DNA of 64,000 nt, taken from positions 823,501-887,500 of the forward strand of contig CAJNDS010002757.1 in assembly GCA_905221605.1 (NCBI GenBank), written 5' to 3'. The position numbers were made by a program, and so were the translations under genes. This DNA is from Symbiodinium natans. Its lineage: Eukaryota; Sar; Dinophyceae; Suessiales; Symbiodiniaceae. Below, one piece after another: positions 33,759-44,281 of this stretch (position 1 is its first letter; every line of letters starts with the position of its first letter). The notes under the pieces are model-generated. The model did not search any database, was not told the origin of the DNA, and saw only the letters and a program-made list of their open reading frames with translations.

Positions 33759-34464
33759 GCATGTCAGCTTGTGTGACTGACGTGCGAGATTCCAAGACCT
33801 TGGCCGAAGTACAAGTATACAGGCTTGTTGTTATTCGCAAGCTGCTTGGGCGGGTTGCTCTCAACGATGGGGCCCTTGTGGCATCTCGACTAGTCCTATT
33901 CATTGTTTACGGGCCCAATGGGGCCCATAATTTTAGATCAAGCCTCATCTTGGGCTTTCTTGTAATATCCCAAAACCTTGGGCCATGTAGGGCTTATAGA
34001 GTTCTACAGGGAGGGGGTTCAAGGGCGGGTATGCAACCCAAGGTTCCCTAAACTCCCCACTATGAACCCCCCCTCCTTAATAAAGGGTGTTTGGGCTTCG
34101 GGTTTAAGGTCTGACCCTAAACCCTAAACCCTAAAGCCTAAACCCTAAACCCTAAACCCCAGTTCCAGTGCCCAGCAGCCTGCATCTCGCAAGGATGCTT
34201 GGCTTCAAGCTCACCTTGACCGACAAGTGCCCCCAGGGGGTTCAGGGGTTCGGGGGCATCCCGAGAAGCCTAAACCCTGAACCTTTAACCGACTGGACCC
34301 TCGGCTCCAGGCCCTAAACCCAAAACTCTAAAGCCTAAACAGCTGGGTTTGGGGTCCTAAGGTTCTGAGGTTGTTTCAGGTGTCGGGCTCTAGCCCCAAT
34401 AAGGTACTGTAGCCCAAGCCTATTCATGAGGGAGACACCCCTCAGCCCTCCCCCCCCCCGCCAG

Positions 34465-34488
34465 GTACGGAAACATGCTGAACGCCTG
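34465..34488 (+). CDS. EF-hand/KYGN repeat gene 2, micro-exon e
   Basis: Only 24 nt: one base, YGNMLNA, two bases. It follows a C-rich stretch ending CCGCCAG. Donor GT at 34489; the split TG plus G of the next exon makes Trp. Together they read YGNMLNAW-KAFDP, the family signature. One exon between 33667 and here is probably missing from the model. Confidence 0.6.
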
Positions 34489-35026
34489 GTCTTCGCCCAA
34501 GCAATCTCAGCCGGGCTGCTGGGTGCAGTGTCGTCTTCGAAAGCCTTGCGGTGACTATGAGCCAGAAGGGGCCCTCGTTTTCTTTGTGTTAGGGTTTAGG
34601 GTTTAGGGTTCAGGGTTCAGGGTCGCTTTTGACCAGTGGATGTGGGTTGTTTCCCCACAAATAGCACTCTTGCATAGACGCATAGACCTTGGATGGGCGT
34701 TTCCGGAAATTGGAAGTACCTTTCTTCGGGGTGCCTATACCAGAATGATTTATAGAGTATATTGGGGTATGTGAAGGGGGACCCTACCTGAGATCTCCTA
34801 CGAAAACTGTCCTATCGAACCTTATGGCTGCGGCCTGAGAGTCTGCTGCGTGCTTGTGGCATTGAGGATCGGGCCTTGTTAGAGAGCTTGGGGGTGTAGG
34901 GGCTTTGGGGGATATAGGGTTCAGGGATTTAGGGATCTTGGGTTTAGGGTTGAGAGGTTTAGGGTTTCGGGTTTAGGGTTGGGTTGAGAGGTTTAGGGTT
35001 TCGGGTCTTCTGTGCACTGTTGGAAG

Positions 35027-35057
35027 GAAGGCATTCGACCCAAATGGCCTGACTCTG
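35027..35057 (+). CDS. EF-hand/KYGN repeat gene 2, exon f
   Basis: 31 nt: one base completing Trp, then KAFDPNGLTL, a shortened loop-like segment. Acceptor TGGAAG/G; donor GT at 35058, phase 0. The loop lacks the usual ligand spacing, so calcium binding by this unit is doubtful. Confidence 0.55.
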
Positions 35058-35769
35058 GTTGATGAGGCCTGTTGGGAGACATGGGCTCCACGAGATTTAG
35101 AAATATAGGGGTTTCGGGCTTATGCGGTTTGGGTTTACAGGGTTTCAAGTGTAAATAGGGTTTATAGTGTTGGTAGGGTTCATGGGGCTTATGGGTTTTC
35201 AAGGTTTTGAGGGGTTAAGGAACCGAAGCAACTCGACTGGACGTCCACTTGGTTTGTAGCTTCCCTACAGTCATGCGCGAACTCGAAGCCCCACACCTGT
35301 CAACAGCTCTGCGTATAAAAGTGCGATCCCCAACATCTCTAACGGTTTTTCGGGTTTAGGGTTATTGAAAACCCAAACCCGTTCACAGCCGTCCACATCC
35401 CTTGATGGGAAAACCTCCCAAAGAATTTTTGATGGGTCAAGCAGGGCCATGTACTAAATGCCCTTGGAGTTTCCTTTGAAGGAGGTTTACTCGTAGAGTG
35501 ACGCATGTTTTTCGGTGGAGAGCTCGTAGCTCCTGTTTGATTCCGAGAATGTCCCCTGAATCAGGGTCAGGGTTTAGGGCTTCAGGCTTTTTGAATTCCG
35601 GGCAGTAGAGGCGTATAGTACCTACATGCAAGTTATAATACGATCGCATCCTAGCCCTACACCCGACGCCCTAAACCCAAGGGTTTAGGGTTTAGGGTTT
35701 AGGGTTTTAGGTTTTAGGGTTTAGGGTTTAGGGTTCAAGGCCTCTGCCGCCTAAGTGAATTTTTGCCAG

Positions 35770-35802
35770 GCGACCTTTGTGAAGCAGCTGGGGCCCTTGG
35801 GG
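35770..35802 (+). CDS. EF-hand/KYGN repeat gene 2, exon g
   Basis: 33 nt: ATFVKQLGPLG, resembling the ..FC..LR.LGF helix after a loop. Acceptor TTTTTGCCAG/G, donor GT at 35803 (GGG/GTCCAG), phase 0, in register with exon f. No further exon of this gene was found before the ankyrin gene at 37020. Confidence 0.5.
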
Positions 35803-37019
35803 GTCCAGGGTTATGGGTTTTGGGCTTTCGCTGGGTCTTGGAGTACCTTGCTTTCATACTTTTTTTGGTTCTGGGTTCCTATCATAGCTACTTATACCTA
35901 AAAAGTATATACTTTTTTTTCCAGGGTCTTCTCCAAAGCTAAGTTAAGTGTTCAGCGCAAACTTTGCTAGCCCTTTGCTGTTTTGGGGGCTTGGGCGGGT
36001 GTGGGGCATGGGGGTGGGGTGGGGTGCGTGTTTGTTTCTGTCGGCTGGCCGAACAGTCTTGTACACCATAACAAAAAACTAGAGTTTCGGGTCGAGGTAG
36101 AGTGCTTAGGATGTATCTTGTCATGTGTTTGGGTAAGACCTGGTGGTCTAAATGAGAGCTTAGGCTTTGCTGCTGTGTTCCGCTCTTGAAGTTGGGACGC
36201 AAACGGTTAGGGTCCCCTGTGGTACCCTTTTATGTCCTTTCCTCGAGTTAGGTGCCCTTATAGCTAAGCACCCTGCAAGAAGAAAGGGGTCCCACCTGCC
36301 CCCAAAACACCCAAAACCCACACCTTTGTTTAGGGTTTAGGGTTTAGGGTTTAGTGGCATTGTCTGGGAGTCTCACCTCTCCAGGGTCAAGGCTAAAGAT
36401 TGCTGGAGCCAGTGAAAACCGAGTGTGTGAGCTCAAGGGTTGAAGGCTGATATAAACCCTAAACCCTAAACCCTTATAAGGATCATTCAACTTCAAGCTC
36501 TCTGAAAGGGTACTTATTTTAGGTTTTTTAAGGCTCTTCAAGGGCAGTTTACAGTTACCCAAAGTTAGACACAAGTTCGTCCCAAAACCGACCTGCGAGC
36601 TCCTCCTACCCGAGGCAGAGGCCCTGAACAACCCCCCTCCCCCCCCCCCCCCCTCCCCCCTCCCCCCTCCCCCCCCCTCCCCCCCCCTCCCCCCCCCTCC
36701 CCCCCCCCTCCCCCCCCCTCCCCCCCCCCCCCCCTCCCCCCCCCTCCCCCCCCCCCCTCCCCCCCCCTCCGCCCTCCCCCCCTCCCCCCCCTCCCCCCTC
36801 CCCCCCCCCCCAAGCCCTCCCTGGAGCGCAAGTCTTGCGAGGCCATCTTGGCTTACCCTTCCTGATTCTGGGGTTTAAGGTTTAGGGTTTAGGGTTTAGG
36901 GCTTAGGGATGCTTAGGGTCTAATTATAGGGTTTAGGGTCTAGGGTCTTTAGGGTTTAGGGTCTGTAGGGTTTAGGGTTTAGGGTTGACTAGCTTCCAGC
37001 TTCTTGAGCCGACCCCAGG
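35803..37019. other. Spacer with C/T minisatellite before ankyrin gene 2
   Basis: Contains a unique stretch at 35940-36200 without recognisable coding, TTTAGGG units at 36328-36352, a large (C6-9 T)n tract at 36629-36812 and G-rich telomere-like DNA (36870-36985) directly upstream of the ankyrin gene. Confidence 0.6.
36629..36812. repeat. (CCCCCCT)n minisatellite
   Basis: About 180 bp of C runs of six to fourteen interrupted by single T. The glycine-rich minus-strand frame through it is an artefact. Confidence 0.95.
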
Positions 37020-38242
37020 ATGCTACGCGTGCGCATGCTCTCCGGAGAGGTGACAAGCATCCCTCTGGAATCGGTGAGCAATGTCAGGGAAGTGAAGCAG
37101 CGGTTGCACCAACACCACGGCCTTCCTCCGCGCTTCAGGCAGAGGCTCATCCTTGAGGGCGCCACCTTGGATGACGCTGAGGAGCTGGACTCTCCCATCG
37201 ATCTGGACCTCGTCGTGCAAACCTTCTCTAGTCCGTCCCAGGCACAGGCGGACGAGCTCGTAGCTGCCGCCAGAGATGGCTCAGTCCAACAGGCAGGGGT
37301 TTACAGCATTGCCGGAGCCAAGATGATTGTCAATATCATCCCACTGCAGTCCCTGTATTACCCTACATGTTCTAGTATCAACTACAGAAGTACCTGTTTT
37401 AGTTAAATAGGCCCTCTGTGCTAGATGAGTGGGCGACCTGCGGCCGACTGCTCCAGCAATATAGGGACCTTTTTGACAAGAATGTGTGCTATCGGTAGAT
37501 ATTGTGGCCGTGTAGGGGGTGTATGGAGGCAATACTGAGGCAATCGTCTAGGTTCCTGTATCAATATCCCCTCGCCATAAGGACCCTAAGCAGCAGAATC
37601 CTCCAGGTCGAAGCTATGCTGCAGTTGCCTCTGGACCCAAACCTTGCCACCGAAGCAGCAACCGGCGAGAGGCCTCTCTACGCGGCGTCTCGCGCAGGCC
37701 ACGTTGAAGTCGTTCGGTTGCTATTAGAGGCTGGCGTCTGCAACGACTTGCGCAACATGCATGGCTTCACTCCGTTGATGTTCGCAGTTCACGGCCATGT
37801 TGACGTCGTTCGATTGCTGGTGGAGGTCGGCGCCGACAAGGGCGCGGCCAGCAACGACGGCCGCACAGCCCTGACGCTTGCAGCTGCGGCAGGCCATACT
37901 GAGGTCGTGCGTTTCCTGGTGGAGGCCGGTGTCAACATGGACGCGCCCGACAACGATGGCAACACAGCCCTCCTTCATTCAGCTGCAGAAGGCCAGGCTG
38001 AAGTCGTGCGTTTGCTGCTGGAGGCCGGCGTGGACAGGGACGCTGCCAACAAGGATGGCAACACAGCCCTGATGCTCGCAACCCTCTGTGGCGAAGGTGA
38101 AGTCGTGCGTTTGCTGTTGGAGGCCGGTGCCGACAAGGACGCGGCCAACAACGACGGCCAAACTGCCCAGATGATCGCACGAGGCAACCTCCACCACTTT
38201 ACTGAAATCAGGCGGCTGCTGGAAAAGCCTACCGTCCTATAA
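37020..38242 (+). CDS. Ubiquitin-like/ankyrin-repeat protein, two exons
   Basis: Exon 1 is 37020-37292, starting MLRVRMLSGEV; exon 2 is 37607-38242. The 314-nt intron is GC-AG (CAACAG/GCAGGG ... CTCCAG/GTCGAA), phase 0, giving DGSVQQ-VEAMLQLPLDPN. The product is 302 residues. Residues 1-70 are a ubiquitin-like domain sharing LPPRFRQRLILEGA with the 9895 gene. Six ankyrin repeats follow (for example GHTEVVRFLVEAGVNMDAPD and GEVVRLLLEAGADKDAANND); the second is one residue short. It ends TAA at 38240. No telomere-like words occur in the gene or its intron. A continuing open frame after the stop (38321-38629) is likely 3' untranslated sequence. Confidence 0.9.
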
Positions 38243-39594
38243 AGTCAAGATGGCAGTTTGGGTCCGAAATTAGAGCTTCGGATTCGGGACGTTTTGAGAC
38301 AATTATGTTAACAGCTAGGTTTGTGGGTTTTGGAATTACCCGTTGCTCGGTGGCCAGCTTTGGCAGAATGCATCAAATGTTCGCAAGTTTCCAGAGAATG
38401 GGCGTCTCTTGTAAAGCCTTCCACGATGAGAGGAATGCGAGTGCAATGTGCGTCTCACTTTCATTTGGGGCTGGCTTCGGCAAGCCTCACTTGCACTCTC
38501 TTGTGCAGCGTCAGAGCTAAAGAGGGGATTGTAGTTCGGATCTTAGATCGGGAATCATACAGTAGCCTCAACGGATTATCCACCACGACAAAATGGTTGT
38601 GCGAAGCGATTGCATTGACGATGTTGTGATATATCTGTATGATTTCCTGGACATAGTCTTATATGGTTTGATGTGTTTGCTGTTATGATACGATCAATGC
38701 TCGTCAGACTTTCTGACCGTGATCCTCAGGGACACCCAGTGGCTGTCACAAATTGCAAGCACAACCCTCAAACCCTCAACCCCCAACCCTCAACCCTCAA
38801 CCCTCCCCCTAAACCCGAAATCCTGGACCCGAAACCCTAAACCCCCTGAACCTAAACCCTAACCCCCCTAAACCCCCAACCCTAAACCCTAAACCCTAAA
38901 CCCTAAACCCTAAACCCTAAACCCTAAACCCTAAACCCTAAACCCTCAACCCTAAACCCTAAACCCTAAACCTAAGCCGAGGTGCCAAGCAGACGGTGTA
39001 GAGGGAGACCTGGTGGCTGACCCAGCATTTGCTGGTGGTTGGGTTTTGCGGGCTTGGTGTTTAGGGTTTAGGGTAATCAGGGTTTCAGGGTTTTAGGGGT
39101 TTTTTCAGGGTTTTAGGGTTTTTTTCAGGGTTTTAGGGTTTTAGGGATTGGGGTTTAGGGTTATGGGTTTTAGGGTTTAGGATTTTGGGGCAGTTAAGGT
39201 TTAGGCTTTCATGGTTTCTGGTTTGGGCGTCTAGGGTTTAGGGCTCAGCTCCCTGAAGGTTTCGGGTTTGGGGCTTGGGGTTTAGGATTTAGGGTTTAGG
39301 AGGTTTCAAGGCTCGGTGCCTCTTGAGGGCCCTTGAGATCCAAAGCCTGAACAGACCGAAAACTTGCACCCTGACCCTGAACTCCACAACTTGCTAACTT
39401 GAACCCCCCCAAAGGCACCCCTAAATTTCGAACCCCCCCCTCCCCCCACCCCCATGGTTTTTCTTTTGTTGGGGTTGGGGTCAGGGTGACCGAATCTTGT
39501 GGTTCTTGAAAAGAACTTTCGCTAAACCCTAAGCCCTAAACCCTAAACCCTAAACCCTAACTATGGTTGAGGGGGGTTTTACCACCAGCCACAG
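38243..39594. other. 3' flank of ankyrin gene 2 and telomere-like DNA
   Basis: About 500 bp of unique sequence, perhaps 3' untranslated region, then CCCTCAAC/CCCTAAA words from 38763, the array 38879-38972 and G-rich DNA at 39060-39310. No gene recognised. Confidence 0.5.
38879..38972. repeat. Interstitial telomere-like array, CCCTAAA on plus
   Basis: About thirteen CCCTAAA units with one CCCTCAA variant. Confidence 0.95.
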
Positions 39595-39635
39595 GTCCAG
39601 CTCTTCCACGAGCTCATGGCGCCTGAGCTAAAGTG
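39595..39635 (+). CDS. Candidate exon, family unknown
   Basis: After AGCCACAG it reads VQLFHELMAPELK and ends before GTGCTT. Charged, non-repetitive composition between repeat DNA. Not recognised; hand-placed. Confidence 0.35.
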
Positions 39636-40424
39636 GTGCTTTCCGAAAATAGGGGTGCCCCTTTTTGAGGGGTTTAGGGTTTGGGGTTTAGGGTTTAGGG
39701 TTCAGGGCTTAGGGTTTAGGGTTTAGGGTTTCGGGTTTAGGGTTTAGGGTTTAGGTCCCTTTAAGGGGATGCTATTCTGCAAGGACACAGGGGTATCCCT
39801 ACTTTGGGACATACCCAGATCTTTTCGGGGCCAAGGGAGCTACTGGGTTTAGGATGGAAAGTGGGTGCTGAGGGTTTGGGGGTCTGGGTGTTCCTGGGTG
39901 GAGGTCAGAGATCAGCATCTTGCGCAGATTGCCGTGTGGGGGTATGACATGATTTGTTGGCTCAGAGGGCTTGACGTTTGGGGCAAAGCCCTGAAACCTA
40001 AATCCTGAAATGCAAATTTCGCGGTCATGTTCCACCCGATACAAAACCCCGCAAACCCTAGAAACCCTATGGACCCTAGAAACCTTTTTAGAAACTTCTT
40101 ACCCCTGTAAACTGTATAGCCCTATTTCACCCTACAAAAGCCTAGAATACCCAATATAAACCCTATACAAACCCTACAAAAACCCGATAACAACCGTGCA
40201 TGGGCTCTTCCCAAAGTAAAGGATTGAATAGAATCCCCTTAAAGGGACCCCCGAAAAGGGTACCCCTAATTTCGGAAATTCCCGTCTAAACCCTACATCA
40301 AGATCCTAGGAAAACCCTACAAACGCCCTACAAACCCTCTGAACCCTCGTGCCACCCAGGACGACCCGCTGCGAAAGAGGGAGTTTCACAAGATGTCACT
40401 CCGGGAGTCGCGCCCCTGGATGCC

Positions 40425-40515
40425 CTAAACCCTAAACCCTAAACCCTAAACCCTAAACCCCAAACCCTAAACCCTAAACCCCAAACCCTAAACCCTAAAC
40501 CCTAAACCCTAAAAA
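40425..40515. repeat. Interstitial telomere-like array, CCCTAAA on plus
   Basis: About twelve units, three of them CCCCAAA variants. Confidence 0.95.
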
Positions 40516-41340
40516 CTAAACCCCCAAGGATGCCCTCTCTGGTCTCTCACTGACGGAGTGGAGAGTTGAAGGGTTCTAGGGGTTCTGGGGAGCTTTAGGG
40601 GTGTTGGGTTTTAGAGTTCTAGGGGTTTTGGGGTTTAGGGCTGAGGGCTTCGGGTTTTAGAGTTCTGGCGGTTTTGGGGTTTAGGGTTAAGTGGGTTGAG
40701 GGTTCTAGGGTTTCGGGCTCTATAGGGCTCTTGGGCTCTAAACTGGTCGTCTTTGCAGGGTCTAATGGTTTCGAGCTCGAGGGCCCTAGGGTTTCTCGGG
40801 CTTCGGGTTTGACTTTAAGGTTTCGCATTCTGGGGCTCCAAGTTGTGGCGCGTCCATCTCTGCACCCCACGGTTCCTTGCAGGCAGCAAGAGCATCGGAA
40901 GGCACGTTTGATCCTAATCTTCAACCACCACCCCAAATGGGGGTTTACGACATTCGGGGTACCTTGTTGGGGATGGGGTCTTTATGAGAACCCCGAACCC
41001 TCACACCCGAAACTCCTTGACCCCGAAACTCCTTGACCCCCACATCCTAAATTGCAGGTGGTAGCCGTGTGTCTGCTTCTGCTCCTTCAGGTCCTTCCGA
41101 AATCCGGTTTAAGGTTAGGACGGTGCAGCGGCAGCTATGGTTCATCCTTTGGCCTTTAGCGTTGAGGGTTTAGGGTTTAGGGTTTAGGGTACTCTGTGTG
41201 CCCGGGTGTTCTCCTTTACTGCACCCTTACAGGATTTGCAATTTTTGCCCGAATCCTGGGGCCCAGGGTCTACGCGCAGGGGTTGAGGCCTATAAGGTTT
41301 AGGGTAAACCCTAAAAGCCCCAAGCCCTAAACTATCCTAG

Positions 41341-41398
41341 GTTCGACCTCGGGGCCCACCAAGCCGTGACGCGAAACGACCAGGAAATGATTGTGGAG
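41341..41398 (+). CDS. Candidate EF-hand-family exon (closing segment)
   Basis: One base then FDLGAHQAVTRNDQEMIVE. The order FD..AHQA..RNDQ resembles the segment that follows the LEDFDP motif in this family. Acceptor CTATCCTAG/G after C-rich DNA; donor GC (GAG/GCCTGA); G-rich DNA follows. Neighbouring exons were not joined. Confidence 0.5.
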
Positions 41399-41804
41399 GC
41401 CTGAGGGTTGTTGGTTGTTGTTTTTCCCTCCATGTTTTTGTTTTTCAGAACTCTGCTTATAATTCGTTCTACCTAGTATAAGAGAAATCTTGGAGAATGC
41501 AGTTTCAATTGTTGTGGATGTTCTGGTACCCCGCGGGCTAAAAGGGTTCAGGGTTCCGGGTCTCTTTCAAAAAGTCTTCGCCTGGACCCTGAAGTGCAGT
41601 TCCTTGTTTGGAGTACCCTAACTGTCTCATTCCACGACGCGAACCAAAATGTTAGGTATCCCACAGTATCAAGAGCACAGGTAAGCCCCCCTCACAAGCC
41701 CCAGTACCTGGAGCCCTCGGAAACCCGACAGACTTCTCTGAAGGTCTAGGGTTCAGAGATTGGGTTTCAGGTTTCGGGTTATATGGTGGGCTTAAGGTTA
41801 GAGG

Positions 41805-41905
41805 TTGGGATGCTCCCCTCTGAAACTAACAGTCCTTATTGGGGACAAGAAAGGGGGTACTACAATCTCTAGTAAGGGCTGCTAGTATAAGGGGGAACAT
41901 CCCAA
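41805..41905. repeat. 101-bp palindromic element, copy 2
   Basis: Begins TTGGGATGCTCCCC and ends AAGGGGGAACATCCCAA. Internal words ACAGTCCTTA and GTAAGGGCTG are shared with the other copies. Confidence 0.8.
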
Positions 41906-42045
41906 ACTATAGGGTTTAGGGGTGAGTGATGGACTCCAAGCACAAGTGCGCGCGTTCGGGCTTGTGAGTGTCTAGGAGTTTGGGAAACCCTTAAGGGTTT
42001 AGGGTTTAGGGTTTAGGGTTTAGGGTTTAGGCCTGAGCCCTGCAG

Positions 42046-42129
42046 AAATCGGAAGTCCAGCTGCCACGGATGCAGGCGCAGAAGACAGAGAAGCGAGATC
42101 CGCTGGAGATGACTTTTGACGAACGGCAG
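42046..42129 (+). CDS. Candidate exon, family unknown
   Basis: 84 nt, phase 0: KSEVQLPRMQAQKTEKRDP then LEMTFDERQ. Acceptor CCCTGCAG, donor CAG/GTCCTG. Basic, likely unstructured. Lies between TTTAGGG units at 41997-42030 and G-rich DNA after 42160. Confidence 0.45.
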
Positions 42130-42439
42130 GTCCTGCGGGGATAGCTTCAGCTTTTGGATATTTAGTTTAGGTTGTAGTGTTTAGGGTTTTGGAATTTGAA
42201 TCGGTTTGTTGTAGGGTTGCTGCGGAACCTCGGTTACATGATTTGCCGGGTTTAGGGTAGGGGGGACATCACAGGTTATCCTATAATAGCGTTTGCAGCA
42301 GGGTTCGGGGCTTCTGGGTCGTAGCGGTTATAATAGGCTAGTTGCGGCCAGTTAGAGATAGAAGGTTCAGGCGTCACGTTCAGTTCATTTCCCCTTTTAT
42401 GCCTACTGAGTGGTTGAGAAGTTTCAACCCTGTCTTCAG

Positions 42440-42479
42440 CGTCTTCCTCTCCGATGGCGAGTTTGGCGAGCAGAGCGAG
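42440..42479 (+). CDS. Candidate exon, family unknown
   Basis: After TGTCTTCAG it reads (frame shared with 42593) VFLSDGEFGEQSE and ends at a strong donor GAG/GTACGT. Joined to the next candidate it gives EQSE-ENMFSVKW without a frame change. Confidence 0.4.
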
Positions 42480-42592
42480 GTACGTAGAGTTCTATAACCC
42501 TACTAAGCTCACAGAGGAGGGGTTAAGGGTTTAGGGTTTAGGGTTTAGGGTGTGGGCTTTATAAACCCTCGATGTCCTGAGCCGTCTGCCAG

Positions 42593-42661
42593 GAGAACAT
42601 GTTTTCAGTGAAGTGGACCCGCGTGCGAGGCCAAGAGGTCTGGGAACCCTTGGAGCCAGGG
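42593..42661 (+). CDS. Candidate exon, family unknown
   Basis: 69 nt, phase 0: ENMFSVKWTRVRGQEVWEPL then EPG. Acceptor GTCTGCCAG. The following intron would begin GTTTAGGATTTGGGG, so here the telomere-like repeat itself supplies the GT donor. Confidence 0.45.
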
Positions 42662-42956
42662 GTTTAGGATTTGGGGTTCAGGGTTTAGGCTGTAGGGTTT
42701 CGGGTTCAGGGTTTAGGATTTAGGGGGGAGCTGGGGCAAAGCGATCTTTTCAAGGTGGACATTGGACTTTTGTTCTTTTGTGGCACAAGATGTCTTCTTC
42801 CTCCAGTGAGGGTTAGAGACAATCCCCAAAGCCACCATGGGGGGGGGGGGGGCTCATGGCTTTGTTTGCTGCTCAACAAAAAGCCTAACAAAACATCAGC
42901 AGCTGCCGCCAGGGTATGGGCACAAGTCCCACTGCCGGCCTCTTTAGATCCTGAAG

Positions 42957-44281
42957 ATGGGACGTTTCCGCAGCCGGCATCTTGTTGTCCTCCTCCTGCT
43001 TCTGGGAGCTTCTGGTTCGCCGACCTCGGCCCAGACTCCTGAGGGGTCCGAAGTTACCCTCCAGGGGACCAAAGTTGCCAAGGGTGGCTCGGGTGTCTTC
43101 GGACCATCCGATATCTTTAGGGCGCCTCGGGGAGTCTGCAGCGAGAACTGCGAGTCGGGCAAGATGTCCCTGGTGCAGTCGAGCGTCGCTAGGCGAAAGG
43201 CCCCGGGAAGCGCTCTGAAACCTTGGGATGTCCGCATGTACTTCGTTGCAGAGCCGAAGTCGTCTTGGAAGTCATCTTTCATTTTGGGTGAGATATACTT
43301 AGTCATGAGTCATAAGGCACCACAGGGATTTCTCCAATGGGTTTTCAACAACAGCTGAGGAGCACCACAAGTCCGGCACTGATCTGCTGAACACAGTGCT
43401 GCGGCAGGTCTTTTGGGACCTGGGCTCCCCGAGATCCTGTAGCCGAGTTCCTGAAAACGCAGTTACCGTCAACAGCGTGGCGTGCGACGATGATCCCAGT
43501 TGCACCATCCAGGTCCACGCAAACCCTAGTCCTGACACTGTGCAGCAGGTGCGTGCCACGGCCAGAAGCCATCACCTGGACCTTCGGGCTGTGCATGCCA
43601 TAAGGAAGCCGAAGGACATGCTGGTTTCGGCCTATTGCTACACCAAGCGAGGACAAGAGGCGGGCGACAGAGCGTTCGCAAACTTCCCCTGGGCGGAATT
43701 CTTGCCCTTTGGCAACCGCTTGCAACCTTCCTCGGTTCTTAAAGCCACAAATGTATGTACTGTACCCCCAAGGTAAGAGTCCAGAATTATGCAGTTCTAG
43801 AGCAGCAAGTCTCTCAGTTCTTCTGCTTGGCACTTGGGGTTTTTCATTCAAAGACCTGCAAAGGTCCAATGGTCCAGCTCAGGGTATGATGATTCTCTGG
43901 AATTGGGAAATGCACGAGCAGTTTAGCTACATGGTTGACATGTTTGTCAGTACGACCCCGCTTGAGACTTTCACGATGCGCTATGAAGAAGTGACAAAGT
44001 CTTCGGCCGACTTCGACAAGATCATTCAACGACTCCTTGGCCACTTCTTCGATGGCTTGGTCTCCAAGGCTGTTCTGCGAGAGCTCGCGGAGGGTGCCAA
44101 ATTGGCGGACTTGCATCGATACCCTGAGTCCGACGGCGCACACACGAATGACCCCGACTGCATGGCGACAGCGAACGCAGCGCTACTGTCGCTGGATTCT
44201 GAAATTCTGGAGCAGCTTAGGGCCTGGCAGGCGCAGCTGGGATACTCCATAGAGAACTGGCCAGACCCCGTCATCGGCTAG
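42957..44281 (+). CDS. Secretory-pathway sulfotransferase, three exons
   Basis: Exons 42957-43287, 43355-43752 and 43883-44281, joined by GT-AG introns of 67 and 130 nt; the sum is 375 codons plus TAG. The N-terminus MGRFRSRHLVVLLLLLGASG is a signal peptide or type II membrane anchor, placing the enzyme in the Golgi lumen or outside. A 5' phosphosulfate-binding loop candidate is VAEPKSSWKSSFI (P100, K101). The 3' phosphosulfate site is clear: IRKPKDMLVSAYCYTKRG with R194, P196 and S202, as in carbohydrate and other PAPS-dependent sulfotransferases. Exon 3 (GMMILWNWEM ... MRYEEV) matches the C-terminal half of such enzymes. Expected reaction: transfer of sulfate from PAPS to an unknown acceptor. 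Introns are short and free of telomere-like repeats. Confidence 0.85.

Noticed and set aside
36565-36846. A glycine/arginine-rich minus-strand protein
   Set aside because: It is the complement of the C/T minisatellite.
38321-38629. A possible F-box-like frame (CIKCSQVSREWASLV) after the ankyrin gene
   Set aside because: It lies after the TAA stop, the likeness is short, and no start or splice site connects it; 3' untranslated sequence is more likely.
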